A DNA stretch of 64,000 bases from NCBI RefSeq assembly GCF_007830355.1, contig NZ_VLKO01000010.1:1-64000 (forward strand), given 5' to 3'. Shown here piece by piece: positions 18,043 through 28,108 of this stretch (the first letter of the stretch is position 1; each line of letters starts with the position of its first letter). Under the pieces are notes generated by a model, which did not search any database, was not told where the DNA came from, and saw only the letters and a list, made by a program, of their open reading frames with translations. Made by a program: the position numbers and the translations under genes. Source of the DNA: Flavobacterium tiangeerense. GTDB taxonomy: Bacteria > Bacteroidota > Bacteroidia > Flavobacteriales > Flavobacteriaceae.

Positions 18043-19788
18043 CTACGCTAATTTTATATGTAATTCTTTTAACTGTGAATCATCAATAACTGATGGTGCA
18101 TCAATCATGACATCTCTTCCCGAATTATTCTTAGGAAATGCGATGAAATCTCGTATAGTTTCCTGTCCGCCTAATATTGCAACAAGTCTGTCTAACCCAA
18201 AAGCCAATCCACCATGAGGAGGTGCCCCAAACTGAAATGCATCCATTAAGAAACCAAATTGCGCCTTAGCTTCTTCCTCGGTAAAACCTAAATACTTAAA
18301 CATTAATTGTTGCGTAGCTTTATCATGAATACGGATAGATCCACCACCTATTTCGTTCCCATTCAAAACCATATCATATGCATTAGCACGAACTTTTCCA
18401 GGATCAGTTTCTAGCAAGTGCATATCCTCTGGTTTTGGTGATGTAAACGGATGGTGCATAGCATGGTAACGACCACTTTCCTCATCAAATTCTAACAAAG
18501 GAAAATCAACTACCCAAAGCGGAGCAAATTCATCTGGCTTACGCAATCCAAGACGTGTAGCAAGCTCCATACGCAAGGCTGATAATTGTGTTCTTGTTTT
18601 ATCTGCTGGACCTGATAATACAAAGATCATATCTCCTGGTTTTGCGTCAGTAATTTTGGCCCACTGTGATAAATCTTCTTGACCATAAAACTTGTCTACT
18701 GATGATTTATAAGTTCCGTCATCATTACATTTTACATATACCATCCCACTAGCTCCTACTTGCGGACGTTTTACCCAGTCAATTAATGCATCAATTTCCT
18801 TACGGGTATAATTTCCGGCTCCCGGTACAGCTATTCCCACCACCAATTCGGCAGCATTAAAAACCGGAAACTCTTTATGTTGCGCGTATTGATTTAACTC
18901 CCCAAACTGCATCCCAAAACGGATGTCTGGTTTGTCATTTCCGTACGTTTTAATAGCATATTCATAGGTAATTCTTGGGAATTTTTCAACCTCAACACCT
19001 TTTATTTCTTTTAGCAAATGGCGCGTTAGTCCTTCAAAAACATTCAAAATGTCTTCTTGCTCTACAAATGCCATCTCACAGTCAATTTGTGTAAACTCTG
19101 GTTGTCTGTCTGCACGAAGGTCCTCGTCACGGAAACATTTTACAATTTGAAAATATTTATCCATTCCACCCACCATTAACAATTGCTTGAACGTTTGCGG
19201 AGATTGTGGCAAAGCATAAAACTGCCCTTCATTCATACGGGAAGGCACTACAAAATCTCTAGCTCCTTCAGGCGTAGACTTGATTAAATAAGGTGTTTCC
19301 ACCTCACAAAAATCTAAATCCGAAAGATACTTGCGTACTTCCATAGCTACTTTGTGACGAAAAAGCAAGCTGTTTTTTACTGGATTACGTCTGATGTCAA
19401 GGTAACGGTATTTCATTCGAATGTCTTCACCACCATCCGTTTCATCTTCAATAGTGAAAGGAGGAGTTAAGGCTGCATTTAGAATTGTTAATTCGGTTAC
19501 CAGAATTTCAATTTCACCTGTAGGGATATTTTTATTCTTAGCTTCACGTTCAATAACCGTACCTTTAACCTGAATTACAAATTCACGGCCAAGAGTTTTT
19601 GCTAGTTCAAAAACAGATTTTTCAGTACGACTTTCGTCAAAAATTAATTGTGTTATTCCATAACGGTCTCTTAAATCAACCCAATTCATAAACCCTTTAT
19701 CACGTGATTTTTGAACCCAACCCGCAAGAGTTACATTAATACCGGTATGCGAGGCATTTAACTCGCCACAATTATGACTTCTATACAT
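18043..19788 (-). CDS. aspS: Aspartyl-tRNA synthetase
   Basis: A 581-residue class II synthetase that charges tRNA-Asp. It has the N-terminal OB-fold anticodon domain ([22 protein letters not shown]), motif 2 '[18 protein letters not shown]', the bacterial GAD insertion domain in the middle, and motif 3 '[15 protein letters not shown]' near the C-terminus. The length is typical of the bacterial type. The longer frame to a TTG at 19830 is rejected because that TTG sits in a -7 promoter element; the ATG at 19788 ([11 protein letters not shown]) matches the family start. Monocistronic. Confidence 0.96.
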   Translation of the reverse strand: MYRSHNCGELNASHTGINVTLAGWVQKSRDKGFMNWVDLRDRYGITQLIFDESRTEKSVFELAKTLGREFVIQVKGTVIEREAKNKNIPTGEIEILVTELTILNAALTPPFTIEDETDGGEDIRMKYRYLDIRRNPVKNSLLFRHKVAMEVRKYLSDLDFCEVETPYLIKSTPEGARDFVVPSRMNEGQFYALPQSPQTFKQLLMVGGMDKYFQIVKCFRDEDLRADRQPEFTQIDCEMAFVEQEDILNVFEGLTRHLLKEIKGVEVEKFPRITYEYAIKTYGNDKPDIRFGMQFGELNQYAQHKEFPVFNAAELVVGIAVPGAGNYTRKEIDALIDWVKRPQVGASGMVYVKCNDDGTYKSSVDKFYGQEDLSQWAKITDAKPGDMIFVLSGPADKTRTQLSALRMELATRLGLRKPDEFAPLWVVDFPLLEFDEESGRYHAMHHPFTSPKPEDMHLLETDPGKVRANAYDMVLNGNEIGGGSIRIHDKATQQLMFKYLGFTEEEAKAQFGFLMDAFQFGAPPHGGLAFGLDRLVAILGGQETIRDFIAFPKNNSGRDVMIDAPSVIDDSQLKELHIKLA

Positions 19789-19827
19789 CTTCAAAATTTT
19801 AGTTTGTTTTGTCCTTAGACTTGTGTG

Positions 19828-19835
19828 CAAATTTA
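19828..19835 (-). promoter_or_regulatory. -7 element of aspS
   Basis: TAAATTTG on the minus strand fits TAnnTTTG, 39 bases upstream of the aspS ATG. Confidence 0.55.
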
Positions 19836-19840
19836 GGACT

Positions 19841-19870
19841 AATTATGAATAATGAATTGTGAAATAAGAA
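19841..19870. repeat. ATTATGAAT-type degenerate repeat upstream of aspS
   Basis: AATTATGAAT, AATGAATTGTG and AAATAAGAA follow each other just upstream of the aspS -7 element. They resemble the clearer block at 16941-16981. Confidence 0.35.
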
Positions 19871-19973
19871 TTTTTAGCAATAGGATTTTTAAACCTTTTG
19901 AGTCCAAATGTTAAATTTTAGTTCAATGTTACCAAATTGTTAACATAAAGTTTTTTTATTGTAAAATACTTTT

Positions 19974-19981
19974 TATCTTTG
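19974..19981 (+). promoter_or_regulatory. -7 element of the MORN-repeat gene
   Basis: TATCTTTG fits TAnnTTTG and lies 33 bases before the ATG at 20015. Confidence 0.55.
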
Positions 19982-20014
19982 TTAAGCTAATATGAATTTT
20001 AAAACCCCCACATC

Positions 20015-20359
20015 ATGAAAAAATATATCATCTTTGCCGTATTACTGTTTACAGGAATCGCATCAGCTCAAGAAAGTAATCCAAAACTAGAAGCCATTGG
20101 AGAATTAGTAAAAACAACTTACTACTTTGAAAATGGAAAAGTTCAACAAGAAGGATTTTTCAAAAACGGAAAACTAGAAGGAATTTGGACTTCATTTGAC
20201 GAAAACGGAAACAAGCTAAGTGTTGCTACTTATGCAAATGGAGAAAAAATTGGAAAATGGCTTTTTTGGAATGGAAACAAACTAAACGAAGTAGAATATT
20301 CAAACAGCAGAATTGCATCTGTTAAAACTTGGAAACAAGACGCCCTAGTTAACAATTAA
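20015..20359 (+). CDS. Small exported MORN/YwqK-like repeat protein
   Basis: A 114-residue protein with a signal peptide (MKKYIIFAVLLFTGIASAQ, cleavage near residue 19). The rest consists of about three MORN-type repeats of the form 'YY.NGK.Q.EG.FKNGK.EG.W..F..NG', as in the YwqK antitoxin-like family. Flavobacterial relatives have often carried unreliable labels such as 'nicotinic acid mononucleotide adenylyltransferase', and nothing here supports an enzyme. The function is unknown; MORN repeats may bind membranes or proteins. It stands alone between its own promoter and a strong terminator, and no toxin partner is beside it. Confidence 0.85.
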   Translation: MKKYIIFAVLLFTGIASAQESNPKLEAIGELVKTTYYFENGKVQQEGFFKNGKLEGIWTSFDENGNKLSVATYANGEKIGKWLFWNGNKLNEVEYSNSRIASVKTWKQDALVNN

Positions 20360-20377
20360 TTCGTTTTTATAAAGGTT

Positions 20378-20415
20378 AAAAAAAAGCTTTCGATTTACTC
20401 GAAAGCTTTTTTTTT
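20378..20415 (+). terminator. Terminator of the MORN-repeat gene
   Basis: A long perfect stem (about 15 bp, core AAAGCTTTCGA/TCGAAAGCTTT) with a 5-base loop and a T run, 20 bases after the stop codon. It is symmetric enough to act in both directions. Confidence 0.85.
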
Positions 20416-20509
20416 GACTTAGAATCAGTACCAAATTGGAAGGTAATTTCAAATAAAGTTCATTAGATCTAATTTATTAATCAAAATGAACCTCATCAAG
20501 ATATGAAAA

Positions 20510-20546
20510 CCTGCTCTGAAAATATACTTTTGAAATTCAGAACAGG
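20510..20546 (-). terminator. Probable terminator of the galactose operon
   Basis: An inverted repeat (CCTG.TCTGAA against TTCAGA.CAGG, one internal mismatch) lies 9 bases after the symporter stop codon. The following minus-strand sequence is only modestly T-rich. Confidence 0.6.
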
Positions 20547-20554
20547 ATTATCAT

Positions 20555-22225
20555 TTACCAAAAAATAGTGTAAAACGCTGCTATCAGAGATAATACCACC
20601 AACATCCCAACAGTAAAACCAGGTGACATTTTAAACATGGTACGGTCTATTTCTAAACCATTTGTTTTAACTCCACGCGCAGTTTCATACATGCTTATGG
20701 CATACATACCAACAACGCAAATCAAGAACACAAAGCCCATACGGTCTATGAAAGGAATTTCGTAAATACCATTTGCATTTGGAACTGAAAAACCAGTAGC
20801 ATTTAAGAATGATAAATCAATAATAGCTGGCATAAATTTGAAAGCAAGCGACAGTAAGAAACCACCAATAGTAGCAAACAAAGCAGCATTCGAAGTAGTT
20901 TTTTTCCAGAAGAACCCTAAAATAAACATGGCAAAAACTCCAGGACTCACAAAACCTGTATACTCTTGAATATATTGAAATCCTCCTTTTTTATCAATTC
21001 CTAAAAATGGAGCCACAACTACAGCAATCAGCATAGCAACTACAATTGCTTTTTTACCAATGCTAACAAGTTTCTTCTCATCGGCATCAACGTTTAATTT
21101 GGTTTTGTAAATGTCTAAAGTAAAAATAGTTGCAATACTATTGGCTTTTCCAGCTAACGAAGCTACAATTGCAGCAGTAAGTGCAGCAAAAGAAAGCCCT
21201 TTTAAACCTACTGGCAACAAATTCAACAAAACAGGATAAGCACGATCCGGATTTACGGTCCCATCTTGAAGCATTTCGGTGCCAAAATGGCCATTTTGAT
21301 ATAAAACAAAGGCTGCTATTCCCGGCAATACTACAATTATTGGCATTAATAATTTCAAAAATGCAGCAAATAAAATTCCGTTTCTAGCCGTTTTCAAATC
21401 AGCTCCTAATGCACGTTGCGTAATGTATTGGTTACATCCCCAATAATTAAGATTGATGATTAACATTCCTCCAATCAAAACAGATAGACCTGGCAAATCC
21501 ATATAATTCGGATTTGATTTCTCAAAAATCATGTGAAAATGATCATTAGCCTGCGTGGTCATTAGATTAAAACCATTTATAACTCCAGAAGAACCAAACT
21601 CTTCGGCAACTAAATTTAGGGCTAAATAAGTAGTGACTAACCCCCCTAGAATTAAAAAGAAAACTTGAATCACATCTGTATATCCAATCACCTTCATGCC
21701 GCCCAATGTGATCATTACTGCAAAAAAGGCTAAGAAAATCATACACAAAGTAATATCAAGACCAGAAATGCTACTAATTGCCAAAGCTCCTAAATACAAT
21801 ATTGAGGTAAGATTTACTAAAACATACAATAGCAACCAAAATACGGCCATAATCATGGCAACATTGCTATTATACCTTTGATTCAAATACTGAGGCATGG
21901 TGAAAATTTTGTTTTTCAAATACACTGGAATAAAGAAAACAGCAACAATAATTAAGGTAAAAGCGGACATCCACTCATACGTAGCAATAGCTAGCCCCAT
22001 CTTGAAACCGCTACCACTCATTCCTATAAATTGCTCAGCGCTAATATTACTAGCTATTAATGATGCACCAATGGCCCACCACGTCAAGGAACCCTCGGCT
22101 AAAAAATAATCTTTACTACTCGTTTCTTCTTTCTTTTTCTTTTTATAAATCCACACTCCATACCCTACAATCAGGATGAAATAACACAAAAAGACAATAT
22201 AATCTTGGGTGGCTAATGTTTGCAT
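20555..22225 (-). CDS. Sodium/galactose (SSS-family) symporter
   Basis: A 556-residue membrane protein of the sodium:solute symporter family with about 14 transmembrane helices. The region 'ASNISAEQFIGMSGSGFKMGLAIATYEW' near residue 57 closely resembles the sodium- and sugar-binding helix of Vibrio vSGLT. It is expected to import galactose or glucose across the inner membrane with sodium. It is the last gene of the galactose operon, 12 bases after galT, which supports galactose as the substrate. Confidence 0.9.
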   Translation of the reverse strand: MQTLATQDYIVFLCYFILIVGYGVWIYKKKKKEETSSKDYFLAEGSLTWWAIGASLIASNISAEQFIGMSGSGFKMGLAIATYEWMSAFTLIIVAVFFIPVYLKNKIFTMPQYLNQRYNSNVAMIMAVFWLLLYVLVNLTSILYLGALAISSISGLDITLCMIFLAFFAVMITLGGMKVIGYTDVIQVFFLILGGLVTTYLALNLVAEEFGSSGVINGFNLMTTQANDHFHMIFEKSNPNYMDLPGLSVLIGGMLIINLNYWGCNQYITQRALGADLKTARNGILFAAFLKLLMPIIVVLPGIAAFVLYQNGHFGTEMLQDGTVNPDRAYPVLLNLLPVGLKGLSFAALTAAIVASLAGKANSIATIFTLDIYKTKLNVDADEKKLVSIGKKAIVVAMLIAVVVAPFLGIDKKGGFQYIQEYTGFVSPGVFAMFILGFFWKKTTSNAALFATIGGFLLSLAFKFMPAIIDLSFLNATGFSVPNANGIYEIPFIDRMGFVFLICVVGMYAISMYETARGVKTNGLEIDRTMFKMSPGFTVGMLVVLSLIAAFYTIFW

Positions 22226-22237
22226 TGGTTAAAATTT

Positions 22238-23296
22238 TTAGTTTTGGATAACAGATTTATAATGAATATTTGATTGACATTTTAATACCTCAGCACTTTT
22301 CTCTGGAGTAATATCACGCTGTGACTCCCCCATCATTTCGTAACCTACCATAAATTTCTTTACTGCGGCAGAGCGTAACAAAGGCGGATAAAAATGCATG
22401 TGAAAATGCCATGCTGGATGTTCCTCTCCATCTGTCGGTGCTTGATGAATCCCTGAAGAATACGGAAATGAGGTTTCGAAAAGATTATCGTATTTAGTGG
22501 TTAATTGTTTTAAAATAACAGCAAAATCTGTAACCTCAGCTGAAGTAAAATCAGTGATTTTGGACACGCTCCGTTTACTCACAATCATGGTTTCGTAAGG
22601 CCAAATGGCCCAAAAAGGCACCAAAGCTACAAAATGCTCATTCTCGATCACGATGCGCTCGCGCACCTTCAATTCTTCCTGAACATAATCTTGTAATAAG
22701 GTTCGATCATGTTTTTCAAAATACTGATTCAAGCTATTATGCGTTTTTTCGACTTGTGTAGGCAAAGATGATTGCGCCCATATTTGACCGTGCGGATGCG
22801 GATTACTGCAGCCCATTGCACTGCCTTTGTTTTCAAAAATTTGAACATGATTAATGTATTCTATAGCGCCCAAAGTCTCATATTCTTTTTGCCAAGTAGT
22901 TACAATATTCTCGATATTCTCGACCTCCATTTGAGGTAAAGTCAAATCGTGTCTCGGAGAAAAACAGACCACTCTAGAAATGCCACGTTCTGGTTTTGCC
23001 TTAAAAAAAGTGTGTTTTTCATTCTCTTCATAAAAGATTTCTTCTTGCTTTAAGGCGGCAAAATCATTTTCAAAAACATAACAAGAATCGTATGGTGGAT
23101 TCACTTCACCATTTGCACGCACATTCCCCGGACACAAGTAACATTGGGGATCGTATTCTGGTAATTGAACAACCGAAATGGTTTCTTTTTGGCCCTGCCA
23201 AGGTCTTTTCGAACGATGAGGCGAAACCAAAACCCATTCGTTGGTTAAGGGATTAAAACGTCTATGTGGATCTTCGTTGATATCAAAATTTTTCAT
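22238..23296 (-). CDS. galT: Galactose-1-phosphate uridylyltransferase
   Basis: A 352-residue enzyme of the Leloir pathway that exchanges UMP between UDP-glucose and galactose-1-phosphate. The catalytic histidine motif is SNPHPHGQIWA, and the zinc-site cysteines appear in 'CYLCPGN' near residue 55. The frame can be extended to ATGs at 23308 and 23344, overlapping galK by 11 or 47 bases. The ATG at 23296 (MKNFDINEDPHRRFNPL), one base after the galK stop, fits the usual N-terminus and is preferred, but 23308 is also possible. Confidence 0.95.
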   Translation of the reverse strand: MKNFDINEDPHRRFNPLTNEWVLVSPHRSKRPWQGQKETISVVQLPEYDPQCYLCPGNVRANGEVNPPYDSCYVFENDFAALKQEEIFYEENEKHTFFKAKPERGISRVVCFSPRHDLTLPQMEVENIENIVTTWQKEYETLGAIEYINHVQIFENKGSAMGCSNPHPHGQIWAQSSLPTQVEKTHNSLNQYFEKHDRTLLQDYVQEELKVRERIVIENEHFVALVPFWAIWPYETMIVSKRSVSKITDFTSAEVTDFAVILKQLTTKYDNLFETSFPYSSGIHQAPTDGEEHPAWHFHMHFYPPLLRSAAVKKFMVGYEMMGESQRDITPEKSAEVLKCQSNIHYKSVIQN

Positions 23297-23297
23297 C

Positions 23298-24467
23298 TTA
23301 GTTTGCATTATATAAGGATGTACCGTTTCCGATTTTAACATCATAAATTTTCAATTCAATGTTCCATTTTTCTTGGTACAATTGGGCGAATTTTTGTTTA
23401 ACAGCTTCTTCTTTTCCTTTTTTAATAAAGGTGATGGTGCAACCCCCAAAACCACCGCCCATCAATCGGGAACCTATTACGGCTTCATCGGCTAGTGCAA
23501 GATCCACTAAATAATCAAGCTCAGGACAGCTCACCTCATATTCTTTTGACAAACCATCATGGTTTTCAAAAAGTAATTTCCCTAAAAGCTCAATGTTTCC
23601 AGCATCCAAAGCCTCACAGGCTTTAGACACACGGGCAATTTCTTTTACTACATATAGTACGCGTGTAAAAACAACAATATCCATTTTATCTTTTAAAGTC
23701 AACAATTGCGCTTCAGTACAATTTCTAAAACTTTTGATTTCAGGAAAATTAGCTTTGATAATCGCCAAACCTTCCTCGCATTCTTCTCTTCTTTTATTAT
23801 AAGCCGATGTAAACAGTGAATGCTTCACATTGCTATCCAACAAAACCAGAGCATAGTCTTTAAAATCAGCATTATGGTACTCAAATTCTAATGTATTACA
23901 ATCCAATTTGATGACCTTATTTTCAAGTCCATGCACACTGGCAAATTGATCCATAATACCACAATTGATTCCCACCCAGTGTTCTGCCTTTTGACCCATT
24001 AAAGCAATATCAATAGGCTTAATTTTTAAATCAAAAAGTTCGTTTAAACCAAATAGAAAACCACATTCCAATGCAGCCGAAGACGACAATCCAGAACCTA
24101 CCGGAATGTTGCTACTAAATACGCAATTAACCCCACTAAATTCAAAACCATTATCTTGTAGTTGTTTCAAAACTCCTAAAATATAATTGTTCCAAACCGT
24201 TGAACTGAGTTCAATGTCTTGCAACAAATCGACTTCAAATTCTTGATTCAAATCGATAGCAACGATTTTAGAAGTTGTAGTGTTACTTTTTTCGAAAGCA
24301 AAGCAAATGATCTTATCTATGGCAGCAGGCAATACAAAGCCATCGTTGTAATCTACATGTTCTCCAATGATGTTAATTCTTCCTGGAGAAAGCACTATTT
24401 TTTCGGGTACATTACCAAATGTTTCCTGAAAAAAAGCGGTTGTTTTTTGTATTAATGAATCATTCAT
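23298..24467 (-). CDS. galK: Galactokinase
   Basis: A 389-residue GHMP kinase that phosphorylates galactose at C1. The galactokinase signature 'GRINIIGEHVDYNDGFVLPAAID' starts near residue 29. The ATP-binding motif 'IPVGSGLSSSAALECG' is near 126, and the C-terminal 'RLMGGGFGGCTITF' is near 342. It lies 39 bases after the beta-galactosidase gene and directly before galT. Confidence 0.96.
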   Translation of the reverse strand: MNDSLIQKTTAFFQETFGNVPEKIVLSPGRINIIGEHVDYNDGFVLPAAIDKIICFAFEKSNTTTSKIVAIDLNQEFEVDLLQDIELSSTVWNNYILGVLKQLQDNGFEFSGVNCVFSSNIPVGSGLSSSAALECGFLFGLNELFDLKIKPIDIALMGQKAEHWVGINCGIMDQFASVHGLENKVIKLDCNTLEFEYHNADFKDYALVLLDSNVKHSLFTSAYNKRREECEEGLAIIKANFPEIKSFRNCTEAQLLTLKDKMDIVVFTRVLYVVKEIARVSKACEALDAGNIELLGKLLFENHDGLSKEYEVSCPELDYLVDLALADEAVIGSRLMGGGFGGCTITFIKKGKEEAVKQKFAQLYQEKWNIELKIYDVKIGNGTSLYNAN

Positions 24468-24506
24468 TACTCTTGAAATTTTTAAAGTGTTGGTCTGTTT
24501 TTTTAT

Positions 24507-26933
24507 TTACTTCTTTGCTTCCAAAGTCAATTTACCCGTCCTTAATCCAGCTCCGTTTACTTCTAATTGGATGGCTCCAGTGGTAGTTTTCGATTGTAGT
24601 AGTACTACCAATTTTCCACTAAACAATTTCATCGTGTCTTTATGAAATAGTTCAAGTGAAGTCGCATCTCCATTACAAGCGGCACGATACGTACCCGCTC
24701 CAGACACTTTAAATTTCAACTGGTTCGTTGCTGTTGGACAAGGAACTCCATTTTTATCCACTACGGATACCGTAACAAAAGAAATATCTTCACCATCGGC
24801 TGTGATGGTTTTTCGGTCTGCATCCAAAACAATTTGGTACGGTTGACCAGCGGTTCTGATTTCCTTTTCTTCAGCTACTTTGCCATTGTCATCATAAGCT
24901 ACCACTTTTATCGTTCCTGGTTCATATTTCACATCCATCCACATCAAGCGGTAACGGTTTTGCGGCGTGTTCTTGTTTTTGGTTTGTACGCCCATACTTT
25001 TGCCATTGATAAAAAGTTCTGCACTGTTGTAACTGGTATACACAAAAACAGGAGTTGTTTGTCCTTCACGACCTCCCCAATTCCAATGGGGCAAGATGTG
25101 TAGCGTAGTTGCCTTGGTGTTCCAACGGCTTCGGTACAAATAATAACGGTCTTTCGGTAAGCCTGCTAAATCGTTAATTCCGAAATAAGAACTACGAGAC
25201 GGCCAGCTTTCGTCATAAGGTGTCGGTTCGCCCAAATAATCAAATCCTGTCCAAACGAATTCACCAATTACCCAAGGTTTATCATCCTTAAGTACGAAAT
25301 CTTCATCGGGAACATTGGACCAACTACAGGCTTCCAAATCATACGATGAAGACTGAAAGTCTGGATACTGCTTCATTTTTTCTTGCACCACAGGAAATTT
25401 ATAAATTCCTCTAGAGCTCACCGTTGAAGCGGTTTCGGAACCCAAAATGAATCCTTGTGGGAATTTTTTGAATGCCTCATCATACAAATGCACGCGATAA
25501 TTGAGTCCTGGAATATCCAACAAAGCTCCAAAACCAGATTCCATAGTCGCTTTTACTTGATCCATTCCTACGGTTACAGGACGCGTTGGATCTTCTCTAT
25601 GAAAAATCTCCTGCAACCATTTGGCTCGTTTTACACCCGCTTCTCCCCACTGATCTGGGACTTCATTTCCTGAACTCCACATTACAATAGAAGGATGATT
25701 TCGTGTGGCTTGTACCAAATTCACAATGTCTTTTTCGGCATATTCGTCAAAAAAGCGATGGTAGCCGTTATCTACTTTTGGTAAAACCCATTCGTCGAAA
25801 CTCTCTGCCAAAAACAAAAAGCCCATTTCGTCTGCCAACTCCAATTGCTCGAAAGAAGGCATATTGTGCGAACTGCGAATGGCATTGCATCCCATATCTT
25901 TTAAAATGGTCAACTGTCTACGCAAAGCGGCTTTGTTTACCGCAGCACCAAGAGGTCCCAAATCGTGATGCAAACAAACCCCTTTGAATTTGGTCACTTT
26001 TCCATTAAGACTAAATCCTTTATTGGCTTCATACTTTATTTCTCGGATTCCAAAACGGGTGGTAAGCTCGTCTTTCAATTCATTGCCAACATACAATTGA
26101 GCAACCGCTTTGTACAAATAAGGCGTTTCTGGACTCCACAATTTTGGATTCTCTACTTTTAAATTTTGATCAAACTCTTTTCCGAAGCGTAAGGAAGATT
26201 CCTCTGCACTTATTTTGCGTCCTTCGGCATCAAAAATGGTGGTCACCAAACGCGTGTTTTCGCCTGAGGCTTTGGTCTTAATATTCACTTTGGCCACGGC
26301 ATCACTAATAAAAGGTGTCGTTATAAATTGCCCCCATTGGTCAATGCTTTCATTGTTCTTGATAATAACACTTACTTTTCGATACAAACCAGCTCCGGGA
26401 TACCAACGGGAGGCAAATTCTTTATTGGATAATTTTACAGCTAATGTATTGTCTCCTTCTTGAATAAATTGAGAAACATCAAAATAAAAATAACTATAGC
26501 CATACGCCCATTCTCCCACTTTTTTCCCATTCAAATACACTTGAGGCTCGCTCATAGCGCCTTCAAAAAGCAATAGTATCTTTTTTCCTTTGACATCTTT
26601 AGGCAAAGTAAAAGTATTGCGATACCACGCGGTGCCAATATGTGGTAAGGCTCCGGTTCTTCCTGTTTTTTCGGTAGCTACATTTTCTCCATTTTGAACA
26701 ATGGCTACATTTTGTATATCCACTTTTTTATCAAAAGGACCATAAATTGCCCAATCATGTGGAACAGTAACCAATTCCCATTTCGAGTCGTTGAAGTTGG
26801 CATTAAAAGCGTCTTCAAAATTTCCTTTTTGAAATTTCCAATGAGTATCCAATACCTTTACCACTCGGGCTTGAGAAAAAACTATGGCGGTGAAGGCTAT
26901 AAAAACCAACAAAAAAGAGGGTATTTTTTTCAT
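24507..26933 (-). CDS. Secreted GH2 beta-galactosidase
   Basis: An 808-residue glycoside hydrolase of family 2 with a signal peptide (cleavage near residue 20). The jelly-roll sugar-binding domain spans about 30-190, an Ig-like domain about 195-295, the TIM-barrel from about 300, and Ig-like/DUF4982-type domains follow. Predicted catalytic residues are the acid/base E424 (SGNEVPDQW) and the nucleophile E500 (LGSETAST). Within an operon for galactose catabolism next to two endo-galactanases, beta-galactosidase activity on galacto-oligosaccharides is the best assignment. The periplasm is the likely location. Confidence 0.9.
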   Translation of the reverse strand: MKKIPSFLLVFIAFTAIVFSQARVVKVLDTHWKFQKGNFEDAFNANFNDSKWELVTVPHDWAIYGPFDKKVDIQNVAIVQNGENVATEKTGRTGALPHIGTAWYRNTFTLPKDVKGKKILLLFEGAMSEPQVYLNGKKVGEWAYGYSYFYFDVSQFIQEGDNTLAVKLSNKEFASRWYPGAGLYRKVSVIIKNNESIDQWGQFITTPFISDAVAKVNIKTKASGENTRLVTTIFDAEGRKISAEESSLRFGKEFDQNLKVENPKLWSPETPYLYKAVAQLYVGNELKDELTTRFGIREIKYEANKGFSLNGKVTKFKGVCLHHDLGPLGAAVNKAALRRQLTILKDMGCNAIRSSHNMPSFEQLELADEMGFLFLAESFDEWVLPKVDNGYHRFFDEYAEKDIVNLVQATRNHPSIVMWSSGNEVPDQWGEAGVKRAKWLQEIFHREDPTRPVTVGMDQVKATMESGFGALLDIPGLNYRVHLYDEAFKKFPQGFILGSETASTVSSRGIYKFPVVQEKMKQYPDFQSSSYDLEACSWSNVPDEDFVLKDDKPWVIGEFVWTGFDYLGEPTPYDESWPSRSSYFGINDLAGLPKDRYYLYRSRWNTKATTLHILPHWNWGGREGQTTPVFVYTSYNSAELFINGKSMGVQTKNKNTPQNRYRLMWMDVKYEPGTIKVVAYDDNGKVAEEKEIRTAGQPYQIVLDADRKTITADGEDISFVTVSVVDKNGVPCPTATNQLKFKVSGAGTYRAACNGDATSLELFHKDTMKLFSGKLVVLLQSKTTTGAIQLEVNGAGLRTGKLTLEAKK

Positions 26934-27068
26934 TTATACAACATATTTTTGAACCATATAAGGCATTTAAGGCCATATAAGGTTTTTATTTTAATCTATA
27001 GAGTTTCCTCATTTCTAACATTCAGAAATATGGTTTACTTATTTCGTCTTTATTCTGAATCCAATTCA

Positions 27069-28106
27069 TTATTTTTTAAAAGCATCCAATGCTGGTGAAG
27101 GTTTTCCGTCTGGTTGCCAAGCACTCAAGCCATAGCCACTCCAAGATTTAGCTCCTTGCGGCTCCCAATACAAAACGCCCAAGCCTTTATTATCGGGAAC
27201 AGCTTTTACGGCTTTGATCGTAGCATCTAGAAGTTCTTTGGTGTTTTGTACTTGTTCATCAACGCCGCCAACTTCTACCACCATTACCTCTTTCTGATAA
27301 CGAGAAGCCATATCATTTAGGTTTTTTTGTAAATCGGCTATGGTTTCTGAATAGTCTTTTTTAATCCAAAATGGATAGTAAGACAAACCAATTACATCAT
27401 ACTTTACTTGATGTTCGGTAGTTTTATCAAAAAACCAACGGAATTTTTCGTTGTTGTTTCCTTCATCTACATGCACAATTACTTTGATTTTGGCGTTCAC
27501 GGCTTTGGTCGCTTCGTATCCTTTATTCAAAAATTGCGCTAATTGAGTCCAATTGTTCGTACTCCCATCAGGCCAAAGCATTCCACCTGGAATTTCATTC
27601 CCCACCTGAACCCATTCAGGCGTAACACCTACTCTTTTTAAAGCGGTCAACACATCAAATGTATGTTCATAGACTTTTTGTTGTAACGCATCGATCGATA
27701 AGTTCGCCCAAGCAGCAGGTTTGGCTTGTTTACTGGGATCCGCCCAAGTATCGCTATAATGAAAATCAATCATAATGCGCATTTTGGCTTTTTGAGCGCG
27801 CAATGCCATAACCACCGTTTCAGCCGTACTGCAATGACCACTCGCTTTATCTTGACTTGGATTGACAAATACACGCAAACGAATGGTATTCATTCCGCGT
27901 TCTTTTAGCAATTGCAAACAATCTTTTTCCTTTCCGTCAGTATCATAAAAACGATACCCAGTAGCCTCCATTTGCGGCAACCAACTCACGTCGGCCCCTT
28001 TGGCAAAAGCCGAGTTGTTTTTCTTTTGTGCCAAAGCAATAGTGGTACAACTTACAAAAAAAAGCAGTAGCACTATTCTTTGAAAAATTCTATCTGTTGT
28101 AATCAT
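27069..28106 (-). CDS. GH53 endo-beta-1,4-galactanase (exported)
   Basis: A 345-residue glycoside hydrolase of family 53, which cuts beta-1,4-galactan. The acid/base glutamate is in 'WVQVGNEIPGGML' and the nucleophile in 'VMVVEVGG'. 'GADVSWLPQMEATGYRF' and 'TIRLRVFVNP' are typical of the start of the barrel. The N-terminus has a hydrophobic signal ending in IALAQ near residue 27, suggesting a soluble periplasmic or secreted enzyme, although an FVSC lipobox-like sequence at residues 17-20 leaves some doubt. It is two bases after the other GH53 gene and 135 bases before the GH2 gene. Confidence 0.93.
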   Translation of the reverse strand: MITTDRIFQRIVLLLFFVSCTTIALAQKKNNSAFAKGADVSWLPQMEATGYRFYDTDGKEKDCLQLLKERGMNTIRLRVFVNPSQDKASGHCSTAETVVMALRAQKAKMRIMIDFHYSDTWADPSKQAKPAAWANLSIDALQQKVYEHTFDVLTALKRVGVTPEWVQVGNEIPGGMLWPDGSTNNWTQLAQFLNKGYEATKAVNAKIKVIVHVDEGNNNEKFRWFFDKTTEHQVKYDVIGLSYYPFWIKKDYSETIADLQKNLNDMASRYQKEVMVVEVGGVDEQVQNTKELLDATIKAVKAVPDNKGLGVLYWEPQGAKSWSGYGLSAWQPDGKPSPALDAFKK

Positions 28107-28108
28107 GA

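Noticed and set aside
26954..26982. CCATATAAGG occurring twice, 19 bases apart, before the GH2 gene
   Set aside because: It could be an operator or promoter part, but no -7 element is nearby and the DNA is inside an operon gap; too little to call.
26694..27098. Plus-strand frame of 134 codons
   Set aside because: It lies mostly antisense to the beta-galactosidase gene, has no recognisable domain, and the real gene on the other strand explains the openness.
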